The translations under genes and the position numbers were made by a program. The notes under the pieces were generated by a model. It saw only the letters and a program-made list of their open reading frames with translations. It made no database searches and was not told the DNA's origin. Below, one piece after another: positions 53,165 through 61,661 of a DNA stretch of 64,000 nt (the stretch's first letter is position 1; the number at the start of each line of letters is the position of its first letter). The DNA is from Brevibacterium antiquum CNRZ 918 (GTDB lineage: Bacteria > Actinomycetota > Actinomycetes > Actinomycetales > Brevibacteriaceae): contig NZ_FXZD01000002.1 in assembly GCF_900169145.1 (NCBI RefSeq), positions 1-64,000 of the forward strand, given 5' to 3'.

Positions 53165-54169
53165 GTGTCACAAGCACCCATCACCGCCTTCGAAGCCACC
53201 GTCATCGGCATCGAAGATCTCAGTCCCATTTACCGTCGCGTCACCTTCGGCGGTGAGGGTCTCAGAGACTTCGGATGCAGCGGTCACCCGCGTGACCTGC
53301 GGTTCAAACTCATCATCCCCTCGGCCGGCGCCACGAAGCCGACGCTCGACCTGCTCCGCTTCCTTGATGAGCAGGACCCCGATTCCGGCATGTCCTGGTA
53401 TCAGGCATGGCTGCAGCTCGATCCGGATGTGCGCGGTGAAATGCGCACCTACACTGTGCGCGAATGGCGAGACGCAGCCTGTGAGCTCGTCGTCGACATG
53501 GTTCTCCACACCGATGATCAGGGCCACTCGGGTCCAGCTGCTGCCTGGGCGCAGAACGCCGAGGTCGGCCACAGTCTGCACATCATCGGTCCATCACGTC
53601 ATGCCGAAGGGCCAACTCCCGGCATCGAGTTCGCACCGGCGGACGCTGACACCATCCTTCTCGCCGGCGACGAGACCGCGGTGCCCGCGATCGCTTCGAT
53701 TCTTGAGTCACTCAAGGGCGCCGAGGTGCAGGGCAAAGCGATTCTCGAGGTGCCGACCGCCGAGGATGTTCTTGAGCTGGACGCTCCCGCAGGGTTCGAT
53801 ATCCAGTGGCTGCCCCGTGGCAATGCTGACTATGGTCAACTGCTTGAGCCGGCCGTCCGTGACGCCGTCCGCGTCGAGAACCGGGCCCTCGCCGAGGTGG
53901 GCGCGGGTGGTCCAAGTGGCCGGCCCGTTGAGCTCGACGACGTCAACATCGACAAAGAGATCCTCTGGGACGTGCCGGCTGCACTGACACAGGCCGCACA
54001 GGGCAGTTCGAGTGGCACCGAAAGGAATGCCCGTCCGTTCTACGCATGGATCGCGGGTGAAGCTGGCCCGGTCAAACGCCTGCGTCGCTACCTCGTCCAG
54101 GAGGTCGGCGTCGATCGTCATCAGATCGCGTTCATGGGCTATTGGCGTCAGGGCAAAGCCGAGGGCTGA
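53165..54169 (+). CDS. Siderophore-interacting protein (ferric-siderophore reductase)
   Basis: The 334-residue flavoprotein has an FAD-binding domain with the signature RTYTVREW (about 98-105) and a SIP NAD(P)H-binding domain with ILLAGDETAVPAIASIL. The C-terminal YAWIAGEAGPVKRLRRYL and FMGYWRQGKAEG are family hallmarks. It reduces ferric siderophores in the cytoplasm to free Fe2+. A DtxR/IdeR box lies upstream and the siderophore-binding lipoprotein gene is divergent, so the region is an iron-uptake unit. The start is GTG at 53165 after AAGGAG. The 191 bp after it hold no gene. Confidence 0.94.
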   Translation: MSQAPITAFEATVIGIEDLSPIYRRVTFGGEGLRDFGCSGHPRDLRFKLIIPSAGATKPTLDLLRFLDEQDPDSGMSWYQAWLQLDPDVRGEMRTYTVREWRDAACELVVDMVLHTDDQGHSGPAAAWAQNAEVGHSLHIIGPSRHAEGPTPGIEFAPADADTILLAGDETAVPAIASILESLKGAEVQGKAILEVPTAEDVLELDAPAGFDIQWLPRGNADYGQLLEPAVRDAVRVENRALAEVGAGGPSGRPVELDDVNIDKEILWDVPAALTQAAQGSSSGTERNARPFYAWIAGEAGPVKRLRRYLVQEVGVDRHQIAFMGYWRQGKAEG

Positions 54170-54360
54170 ACACGTTCACCATGCGCCGGCTCACTGTTTC
54201 CGTGCAGAGCACAACGCCTGCGGGACATTGCCCTCGAATCGTCTAGTCGATTGCAGCAGCGCATCTCAGACCTGAAGGACAATCGAGTCGCCCCCCTGTC
54301 GATCGGATATTCCAGCACCGCAGGTAATCGTTGGGTGCCAGAGCTGGTCCTCTTCCTCGA

Positions 54361-56208
54361 TCAGTCATCGAAGAGCGTGTCGATGACTTCTTGAGCCACG
54401 AATCTCGCGTGCAGTATCGGTCTTCTGGCTGGGTCGATAGATGCTGGAGGCACCCATGCAGGTCTTCCGTCTTTGAGCATCACTGTCTCCCAATCCGATC
54501 TGTCCAGCAAGTGGTGATGGGCGGAGCAACTGAGCATCATATTGTTGATGTCGGTCTTGCCCTGTTGCGCCCATTCGACAATATGGTGGGCATCGCACCA
54601 CCCCGGCGGAGAATCACATCCAGGGAAGGTGCATCCCTGGTCACGGGCGGTGAGAATCGCGATCTGCTTTGCATTCGCGAACCGATTCTCTGTCGCTACC
54701 TGCATTGTCTTGGCCTTTTCGGATATGAGTTCAAAGAAGACTGCGCCGTTGAGACCATTTCGGGCAAGTTCGCTGATGGGGATCGGGTTTTCGCTGCCGG
54801 TTGAACCGGCGCCCGTCCCTTTCGCGAGGTCTTCGGCCTTCGCGGTGACGACCAGAGCATATTGAGAGCCTTGGCCGGTACGTGTCATGTCGATTCTGCC
54901 GATCAGAGTAGCGAAGCGTTCGTAGATCCACTCTTGGGCGGTCAGCTTCTGCCCCGTCATATCGACGAGGGTTCCGTCGTCGAGGACACCGAACTCGTTC
55001 GCGTCTGTTCCGTTGACAGAGGAAGGGTTCCCACCTTCACTCGAATCTGAGCTGCCAGTATCGTTCTTGACGATCTTGGTTCTCGCGGTCAATAGCCCGT
55101 TGAGCTGACCACCAGTAACCGGATCGAGCAGGCCGGCTATTTCCCAGTCTCCACTCTCACGAACATGCATATTGATTTTGTACATCGAGCGATCCGAGGG
55201 GTCGGTCGGAGGCTTTCCGTCCGGATCGATGTGGGCCAGAATGCGCGTGAAGATGGCGCGCAGGTCGTAGACCCTTACGCTCGGAGCTTTTTCGATGAGC
55301 GTCGTTTCGGCGTAATCACGATCTTTTTCACTGACCCAGGTCGGCAGCTTCTTCAAGCAGTCTTTGATGACTGTGGCCTGGTCGGCTGAGAGGCTGCCCT
55401 CGTTGAAGGCATCTGCGACCTTTGGGTACAGCGGTGGCTGCGCCTGCCCAGTGATCGTGACTCTGCCACCAAGATTCTTGGCCATATCGGTGCGACGGTT
55501 CGCTTCTCGGCTGGTGATGTTCAGCCTGTCCTGGATGAGTGCCTTCGTCGATTTCGCACCGTAGTCGGCGGGTGTTCCGATTCGTTCGCACACCGCCAGA
55601 GCCAAAGTGGATAGGGCCTCGTTGACTCTGCCAAGGGCTTCGAGTCCGTCGATGAGCTTGATCGCATCAGCTGGTCCCATCGCACGGTCGAAGGTTCGCA
55701 GTCCGTCTCGGAGCCCGCCCAACGCGGTGAGACTGTTCGTGACTTCGGGAGCGAATCGTGAAAGATCTGTCCACTCTTCATTCGACAGCAATGGATGAGG
55801 GCTGGGGCTACCGGAGCCGGAACCAGAGGGATCTGAGTCGTCGACCGAGGCATCGACAGCTGGAGCCGTACTGGCCGCAGCGGGGCCATCGCAGGCTTCC
55901 GGATCGCTGACTTCGCCGCCATCACTGGCCGCAGCAGGGCCATCACCGGCCTCCGACTCGACGCTGTCCCCCGACTCGCTCGGCTCGCCCGTCGGTACGG
56001 CCGCGAGGGATTCGAATTTCTCTGCAAGAGGGTGGCCGGTCAGGTCGAGGTTGGAGTCTTTGAGCTGGTCGAACAAGGAAGGCGGTGCGTCCGACGAAGA
56101 CGAAGCACCTGAGCCCGTTGCGGCATCACTGGAACCGGGGCGTGGGTCACGCTCTTCCGAGTTCTCTGGGGTGCGGTCGGGGGTGAGAGTCATGGTAATG
56201 AAGTCCAT
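54361..56208 (-). CDS. DUF222/HNH endonuclease domain protein
   Basis: The protein of about 615 residues has an acidic Ser/Glu/Pro/Ala-rich N-terminus (1-140), a DUF222 (13E12-type) helical region and a C-terminal HNH nuclease motif. That motif reads CTFPGCDSPPGWCDAHHIVEWAQQG...SCSAHHHLLD, with metal-binding Cys and His pairs. Such genes occur in many copies in actinobacterial genomes and their role is unknown. The start is 56208 or 56193; the TTG of the longest frame is unlikely. TATAAT at 56238-56243 on the minus strand suggests the promoter. The upstream 150 bp are markedly AT-rich compared with neighbours. Confidence 0.85.
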   Translation of the reverse strand: MDFITMTLTPDRTPENSEERDPRPGSSDAATGSGASSSSDAPPSLFDQLKDSNLDLTGHPLAEKFESLAAVPTGEPSESGDSVESEAGDGPAAASDGGEVSDPEACDGPAAASTAPAVDASVDDSDPSGSGSGSPSPHPLLSNEEWTDLSRFAPEVTNSLTALGGLRDGLRTFDRAMGPADAIKLIDGLEALGRVNEALSTLALAVCERIGTPADYGAKSTKALIQDRLNITSREANRRTDMAKNLGGRVTITGQAQPPLYPKVADAFNEGSLSADQATVIKDCLKKLPTWVSEKDRDYAETTLIEKAPSVRVYDLRAIFTRILAHIDPDGKPPTDPSDRSMYKINMHVRESGDWEIAGLLDPVTGGQLNGLLTARTKIVKNDTGSSDSSEGGNPSSVNGTDANEFGVLDDGTLVDMTGQKLTAQEWIYERFATLIGRIDMTRTGQGSQYALVVTAKAEDLAKGTGAGSTGSENPIPISELARNGLNGAVFFELISEKAKTMQVATENRFANAKQIAILTARDQGCTFPGCDSPPGWCDAHHIVEWAQQGKTDINNMMLSCSAHHHLLDRSDWETVMLKDGRPAWVPPASIDPARRPILHARFVAQEVIDTLFDD

Positions 56209-56237
56209 TCGCCAACATCGTCGTTGCTCTTCTCTCA

Positions 56238-56243
56238 ATTATA
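56238..56243 (-). promoter_or_regulatory. TATAAT -10 element before the HNH gene
   Basis: A perfect TATAAT on the minus strand lies 30 bp before the preferred start codon, in an AT-rich stretch. The -35 region at the right distance is poor. Bases 56209-56440 otherwise contain no gene. Confidence 0.45.
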
Positions 56244-56440
56244 CATTCATTTCACCTCTTTGCACCCTTAGTTTCGATTTCTGTTCGCTCATTCTTTCAT
56301 TACCGTATCAATTGATCACTGAAATACTTGATGCTACCCACAACACCCCAGGTCAGAGAGTAGAACGACAATCGACCCCCGATAGCCGGTCCTCTCCGCG
56401 GGCCTAGCCGGACCCCCAGGAAGGCTGAGCACACGAAAAC

Positions 56441-56476
56441 GAGCCGGGACATTGTGTGATCACAATGTCCCGGCTC
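56441..56476 (-). terminator. Rho-independent terminator of the FAD-oxidase operon
   Basis: A perfect 16-bp stem (56441-56456 with 56461-56476) has a 4-base loop and on the minus strand is followed by GTTTTCG. It lies 20 bp after the stop codon of the oxidase gene. Confidence 0.85.
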
Positions 56477-56496
56477 CAAACCGAACGCAGAACCCC

Positions 56497-57918
56497 TCAG
56501 ATCGCGCTGAGCATCTTCCCCGGGTTGAGGAGTCCCTGCGGGTCAAGGGCATTCTTCACAGCGATCTGGATTCGTCTCGAGCCCTCGTCGAGTTCGTTGT
56601 TCAGCCAATCGCGCTTGAGGTAGCCGACGCCATGTTCACCGGTGATCGTGCCGCCGAGCTCCAAGCCGATGCGCATGATCTCGCCGAAGATCTCCTGCGC
56701 CTGCGCGGTCTGCTCCGCATCGTTGGCGTCGAAGAACACCGAGGGGTGGGTATTGCCGTCGCCGGCATGGGCCACCAAGGCGATCATCAGGCCCGATGAC
56801 TCCTGCAGCTCCTTCAGCCGGTCGCAGAACTCAGGCATCGCCACTCGTGGCAAACACACATCGTCGAGCAGCTGGCCGCCACCATGAGCATTGGCGAACT
56901 TCTCGTAGGCGGGCTGGATCATCCTCCTGGCGGTGATGAGTGCGGCCGAGTCGGTCGGGTCATCGGAGTACGCGACGTCGAGTGCACCGCAGGACTCGGC
57001 CACCTCGGCGAATTGGGCCATGATCGCTGCGGAATCTGCAGGATTCTGGTCGACCTGCATGATGAGCATCGAACCCGCATCACCATCGAGCCCGAAGTCG
57101 CCGAACTCGTTGAGCATCTTCAAGCTGGAGGAGTCGAGGAACTCCAACAGGCTGGGCGCGCCACCGGCGGCCATGAAGTCCGCGACGGTCTGGAGGCCCG
57201 AGCGTTCATCGGGGAAGGTCGCGACGGCGGTGAACGGATCCGGCAGCTTCGGGATCAAGCGCAGGGTCGCCTCGACGACGATGCCCAGCGTGCCCTCGGA
57301 ACCGACGAACAGGTGGCGCATGTCGAGCCCGGCGACGCCCTTGGCCGTTTGTGGACCCAGCTTCGTGAGTGTGCCATCGGCCAAAACAACGGTCAGGCTG
57401 CGAACGTAGTCCCTGGTCACACCGTATTTCACGCAGCACAGGCCACCCGCGTTGGTAGCGATGTTGCCGCCGATCGATGATAGTCCGACCGATCCCGGAT
57501 CGGGTGGGTAGGACAGACCGAAGGGTGCAAGATGATCCTTGAGGTCCTGATTGATGATGCCGGGCTGGACGGTGACGAGTCTTTCCGCCTCGTTGACCGA
57601 GATGACGTCCCTCATGCGCGAGACGTTGAGCAGGATCGCTCCGGGCGAGCCGTTCGCCCCACCTGAGATCCCCGACCGGGCACCCTGCGGGACGACGGGA
57701 ACGCCGTGTTCCGAGGCGAACCGCATGACCTCCTGGACATCCGTCGCCGAGGTGGCCCTGACCAGAGCGATCGCTCCTTCGTGAGGGCAGAACAGAGCTT
57801 CGTCACGGGCGTGGGCTTCGATGACGTCGGGATCCGTCGTCAGCGCCCCTATACTCAACCGCGCCGCAAGCACATCGAGTTCGGCCGCACCCACTGTGGT
57901 CTGGTCCTGCACTGTCAT
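56497..57918 (-). CDS. FAD-binding oxidoreductase, GlcD/D-lactate dehydrogenase type
   Basis: The 473-residue flavoenzyme has an N-terminal PCMH FAD-binding domain (VVPQGARSGISGGANGS, GLSSIGGNIATNAGGLCCVKYG) and an FAD-linked oxidase C-terminal domain ending with ITGEHGVGYLKRDWL. Such enzymes oxidise D-2-hydroxy acids such as glycolate or D-lactate, passing electrons to quinone. The start at 57918 has GGAAAGG in front; the frame is open 75 bases further. It follows the MFS gene by 85 bp, is in one operon with it and ends at a strong terminator. The transporter probably imports the substrate acid. Confidence 0.92.
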   Translation of the reverse strand: MTVQDQTTVGAAELDVLAARLSIGALTTDPDVIEAHARDEALFCPHEGAIALVRATSATDVQEVMRFASEHGVPVVPQGARSGISGGANGSPGAILLNVSRMRDVISVNEAERLVTVQPGIINQDLKDHLAPFGLSYPPDPGSVGLSSIGGNIATNAGGLCCVKYGVTRDYVRSLTVVLADGTLTKLGPQTAKGVAGLDMRHLFVGSEGTLGIVVEATLRLIPKLPDPFTAVATFPDERSGLQTVADFMAAGGAPSLLEFLDSSSLKMLNEFGDFGLDGDAGSMLIMQVDQNPADSAAIMAQFAEVAESCGALDVAYSDDPTDSAALITARRMIQPAYEKFANAHGGGQLLDDVCLPRVAMPEFCDRLKELQESSGLMIALVAHAGDGNTHPSVFFDANDAEQTAQAQEIFGEIMRIGLELGGTITGEHGVGYLKRDWLNNELDEGSRRIQIAVKNALDPQGLLNPGKMLSAI

Positions 57919-58003
57919 GACAACCTTTCCGAACGCAACTGCCGGGGTGGTCACGACCGCCTCGGCGACTGTCTTTCTGCGACGATTCAACACGCATCCG
58001 CAC

Positions 58004-59371
58004 CTACTTCGTCTCCTCCGGATTCACCTTATCGGGCGCGGGAGCGGCCTTGAGGATGAGGGTGACGATGCCGGCTGCGACCATCGCTGCGCCGACGACC
58101 CACATGCCCGCGTTCTGGGTTCCGGTGAGCTCGGCGAGCCCGCCGGTGATGTAGGGCGCGAAGAATCCAGCTGAGTTGCCCAGCGAATTGATCAGTGCGA
58201 GTCCGGCGGCGGCTCCGGCACCGGCGAGGAAGGTCTGCGGCAGGGGCCAGAAGGTCGGCAGGGCCGCGCAGATGGCCATGCAGGTGATGGTCACGGCGAT
58301 CATCGTGGTGAAGGGCGAACTCAGGTACAGAGCGATCGGGATCGTCACACCACCGATGAAGAGTGGGATCGCGACGTGCCACACGCGTTCGTTGGTCTTA
58401 TCCCCGTGCCGGGACCAGAAGTACATCGCGAACGCTCCGAAGACAAAGGGGATCGCTGTGATGAAGCCGATCTCGACGATCGAATATTCGACGCCGAAGG
58501 TCTCCTGGAAGCCCGAGATGATCGTCGGCAAGAAGAAACTCAGTGCATAGAGGCCGTAGACCATGCCGAAGTAGACGAAGGACAGGGCCCACACCCGCGG
58601 CTGCAGAAGAGTCCGGCGAACCGGGTAGTGGAAGGTGTCGGACTTGCCCTTCTCCTCCGCGTCCATCCGTGACTGCAGCCAGTTCCGCTCCTCCGGAGTC
58701 AGCCATTTGGCGTCGCGTGGGCGGTCGGTGAGGTAGAAGATGCACATGATGCCGAGCAGGATCGCGGGCACACCTTCGATGATGAACATAAAACGCCAGC
58801 CGGCGAAGTTGGCAAAGACCGAGTCACCGCTAGAGATCAGCCACGAGGACAGCGGCGAACCGATGACGCTGGAGAGTGGAATCGCGAGCATGAACAACGC
58901 GGTGGCCCGTGCCCGCATGGACGAGGGGAACCAGTACGTGAGGTAGAGGATGATGCCCGGGAAGAAGCCCGCCTCGGCGACACCCAGAAGGAACCGCAGC
59001 ACATAGAGCCATCCGTGGCTGGGCACGAACGCCATCGCCGCGGCCACAATGCCCCAGCTGATGAGAATCCGGGCGAGCCAGATCCGGGCACCGAACTTGT
59101 GCAGCGCAAGGTTCGAGGGCACCTCGAGGAGGAGGTAGCCGAAGAAGAAGATGCCCGCTGCGAACCCGAACTGGGTGGCGGTCATCGCGAGGTCTTCGTT
59201 CATTCCACCCGGGCCCGCGATGCCGAGATTCGTGCGGTCGAGGTAGTTGATGAAGTACATCGCGATGATGAACGGGATCAGCCGGACGGTGACCTTCCTC
59301 AGGGTCCGTTTCTCCATTGCTGAATCGCTCGGCGGTTGCTGGCGCACAGGTGGGTTCACCTCGGATGACAT
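58004..59371 (-). CDS. MFS transporter, anion:cation symporter (ACS) type
   Basis: The 455-residue transporter has 12 membrane helices and the pattern FIIAMYFINYLDRTNLGIAGP at helix 1, typical of the ACS family (phthalate, glucarate or tartrate permease relatives). YLLLEVPSNLALHKFGARIWLARI is the conserved loop. The start at 59371 has GAGGGAG in front. It heads an operon with the 2-hydroxy-acid oxidase, suggesting import of an organic acid such as lactate, glycolate or tartronate. A direct repeat upstream may bind a regulator. Confidence 0.92.
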   Translation of the reverse strand: MSSEVNPPVRQQPPSDSAMEKRTLRKVTVRLIPFIIAMYFINYLDRTNLGIAGPGGMNEDLAMTATQFGFAAGIFFFGYLLLEVPSNLALHKFGARIWLARILISWGIVAAAMAFVPSHGWLYVLRFLLGVAEAGFFPGIILYLTYWFPSSMRARATALFMLAIPLSSVIGSPLSSWLISSGDSVFANFAGWRFMFIIEGVPAILLGIMCIFYLTDRPRDAKWLTPEERNWLQSRMDAEEKGKSDTFHYPVRRTLLQPRVWALSFVYFGMVYGLYALSFFLPTIISGFQETFGVEYSIVEIGFITAIPFVFGAFAMYFWSRHGDKTNERVWHVAIPLFIGGVTIPIALYLSSPFTTMIAVTITCMAICAALPTFWPLPQTFLAGAGAAAGLALINSLGNSAGFFAPYITGGLAELTGTQNAGMWVVGAAMVAAGIVTLILKAAPAPDKVNPEETK

Positions 59372-59416
59372 GTGATCTCCCTCGATCAGATTGACGCCGC
59401 AGATGACGGCTCTCGG

Positions 59417-59441
59417 CACACTACGTCGAACACACTACGTC
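59417..59441. promoter_or_regulatory. Direct repeat CACACTACGTC x2 upstream of the MFS operon
   Basis: Two identical 11-bp units (59417-59427 and 59431-59441) are phased at 14 bp. They lie 46-70 bp upstream of the MFS start, a usual position for a regulator site. The rest of 59372-59543 contains no gene. Confidence 0.55.
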
Positions 59442-59543
59442 AGCGCTTGTTCAGGTTCCTAGAGATCGGCCCCGAAGTACCGAATACCAGGACTCAGGTG
59501 CTGACGGTGAGGCCCTCGCGCTGACGGGACCACACGGACAGAG

Positions 59544-61067
59544 CTACGAAGTGCTCTGACCGCCGAGGCGGACGCGCATTCTGCGGCTGGCGTTGTTGAG
59601 TCCCACAATCTCTACGTGCTTGCCGTAGTGCTCGTACTTGTCGGTCACGGAGTCCAGGGCTGCGATCGTGGAGGCGTCCCAGAGGTGGGATCGGTGCATG
59701 TCGATGATGACGTGCTCCGGGTCTTCGGCGTAGTCGAACATCGTGTACAGGTCATTGGAGGAGGCGAAGAACAGTTCACCGTCGACGGTGTAACAGGCAC
59801 TCTCACGCCCGTCGGCCTCAACGATCTTCCGGTCGACGCTGACGAAGTGGGCCACGCGGTTGGCGAAGGCGATCATCGCGACAAGCACGCCGAGAATGAC
59901 TCCGATGGCCAGGTTGTTCGTCCACACGGTCGCGATCACCGTGACCAGCATGACCGTGGTCTCCGACTTCGGCATCCTCGCCAGAGTACTGGGCCGGATG
60001 GAGTGCCAGTCGAATGTCGCCCAGGACACGAAGATCATGATCGCCACAAGCGCGGCCATGGGGATCAGCGCGACGATGTCGCCGAGTACGACGACGAGGA
60101 TGAGCAGGAAGACGCCGGCGCAGAACGTCGAGATCCGCGTCCGAGCTCCGGAGGCACGCACGTTGATCATGGTCTGACCGATCATGGCGCAGCCGCCCAT
60201 GCCGCCGAAGAAGCCGGTGACGATGTTGGCCACGCCCTGCGCCCAGGACTCTCGGGTCTTGTTCGAGTGGGTATCGGTGACATCGTCGACGAGTTTGGCC
60301 GTCATCAGGGATTCGAGCAGTCCGACGAGGGCCATCGCCAACGCATAGGGGGCGATGATCTGCAGCGTCTCAAGCGTCAGCGGCACCTGCGGAATGAGAA
60401 GCGTGGGCAGCGACTCGGGCAGTTGGCCCTTGTCGCCGACATTGGGCACATCCCAGGCGAAGAGGACGACGAGGAGCGTCAGCACGATGATGGCGACCAA
60501 CGGTGCCGGCACGATGGAGGTGAACTTCGGGAGGACGAAGACGATGAGCAGGGCGAGCAGGCACAGTGGATACACCAGCCACGGGACGTCGAAGAGCTCG
60601 GGCACCTGCGCCATGAAGATGAGAATGGCCAGTGCATTGACGAAGCCGACCATGACCTGGCGCGGAATGAACCGCATGAGACGGGCGACTCCGACCAGTG
60701 CCAGAATCACCTGGAAGATGCCTGCCAGGATGACGGTGGCGATGAAATAGTCGGTGCCATGCGAGGCCACCAAGGGTGCGATGACGAGTGCAACCGCACC
60801 GGTCGCCGCGGAGATCATTGCTGGACGTCCACCAAGGAACGCCACAGTCACGGCCATCGTGAATGACGCGAAGAGCCCGACCCTCGGATCCACGCCGGCA
60901 ATGACGGAGAAGGCAATCGCCTCTGGGATGAGCGCCAGCCCGACGACCAGCCCGCCCAGGATCTCGGTCTTGAGCCAGCGGGGCCGTTTCAGAGTCAGAA
61001 GCACACTCTGACGTTCTTCCGGTGTCGGAGAGCGCCGTGCACTGTCTGGAGGCAGGGTGGTTGACAC
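59544..61067 (-). CDS. SulP family inorganic anion transporter
   Basis: The 507-residue transporter has the SulP membrane domain ([32 protein letters not shown] near the start, about 10-12 helices) and a C-terminal STAS domain (about 405-500) with [21 protein letters not shown]. Family members carry sulfate, bicarbonate or related anions. No carbonic anhydrase or sulfate gene is adjacent, so the ion is open. It is divergent from a MerR-type regulator that likely controls it. Confidence 0.93.
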   Translation of the reverse strand: MSTTLPPDSARRSPTPEERQSVLLTLKRPRWLKTEILGGLVVGLALIPEAIAFSVIAGVDPRVGLFASFTMAVTVAFLGGRPAMISAATGAVALVIAPLVASHGTDYFIATVILAGIFQVILALVGVARLMRFIPRQVMVGFVNALAILIFMAQVPELFDVPWLVYPLCLLALLIVFVLPKFTSIVPAPLVAIIVLTLLVVLFAWDVPNVGDKGQLPESLPTLLIPQVPLTLETLQIIAPYALAMALVGLLESLMTAKLVDDVTDTHSNKTRESWAQGVANIVTGFFGGMGGCAMIGQTMINVRASGARTRISTFCAGVFLLILVVVLGDIVALIPMAALVAIMIFVSWATFDWHSIRPSTLARMPKSETTVMLVTVIATVWTNNLAIGVILGVLVAMIAFANRVAHFVSVDRKIVEADGRESACYTVDGELFFASSNDLYTMFDYAEDPEHVIIDMHRSHLWDASTIAALDSVTDKYEHYGKHVEIVGLNNASRRMRVRLGGQSTS

Positions 61068-61140
61068 AGGGGTCTCCTAGGAGCAGGAAGTGGGGTGGTG
61101 CCGTGAACCTTCACGGCATGTCAGAGTTCGTGATCAACAT

Positions 61141-61180
61141 TAACGTTGCGTTAGGGTTGGTGCAAACCAGCCCACCAACC
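61141..61180. promoter_or_regulatory. Inverted repeats between SulP and MerR genes
   Basis: TAACG-TTG-CGTTA (61141-61153) is a short palindrome. GGTTGGTG (61155-61162) and CACCAACC (61173-61180) are 8-bp arms 10 bp apart. They lie in the 148-bp divergent promoter region and are candidates for the MerR-type operator. Confidence 0.55.
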
Positions 61181-61215
61181 GGTCGGCAGCTGCGAGCAAC
61201 GAAAGGGTGCCTGGC

Positions 61216-61584
61216 ATGCACATCGGCGAGATGACGGAGAAGTCGGGCCTGTCCTCACGGACTCTGCGTCACTATGAAGACATCGGGCTCATTCCCGCCA
61301 CGGGCAGGACCGAGGGCGGTTTCCGCGTCTACACCGACGAGGACTTCCGCCGCCTGATGACGATCCGCCGCATGAAGGCGCTCAGCTATTCCACCGCCGA
61401 GATGGGTGAACTGCTGGCCCACCTGGACATCCTGGAAAGCGACTCCCCCGCGGAGGAACGCGGCGAAGCCCGCCGCAAACTCCTGGCACTGCTCGACGAC
61501 GCCGATTCCAGACGCGAGAAACTCGCCCGCCAGGTCGAGCGCGCCGATGAGTTCCTCGGCATCCTCCGCGACCGCCTCGGCTAG
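61216..61584 (+). CDS. MerR family transcriptional regulator
   Basis: The 122-residue regulator begins MHIGEMTEKSGLSSRTLRHYEDIGLI, the canonical MerR winged HTH, followed by a dimerisation coiled coil. No metal-binding Cys set is present, so it is probably not a metal sensor. The ATG at 61216 is preferred to a GTG at 61207. It is divergent from the SulP gene with inverted repeats between. The 77 bp after it are extremely C-rich and contain no gene. Confidence 0.93.
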   Translation: MHIGEMTEKSGLSSRTLRHYEDIGLIPATGRTEGGFRVYTDEDFRRLMTIRRMKALSYSTAEMGELLAHLDILESDSPAEERGEARRKLLALLDDADSRREKLARQVERADEFLGILRDRLG

Positions 61585-61661
61585 CTGCCGCCTCGCCTAG
61601 CGGCACCGACCACGCGGCCACCCCCACCACTTCCCAACTCACACCCCCACCACCCCTCAGC

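Noticed and set aside
61585-61661. C-rich tract considered as a terminator or regulatory site
   Set aside because: It is low-complexity sequence between convergent genes without a good inverted repeat.
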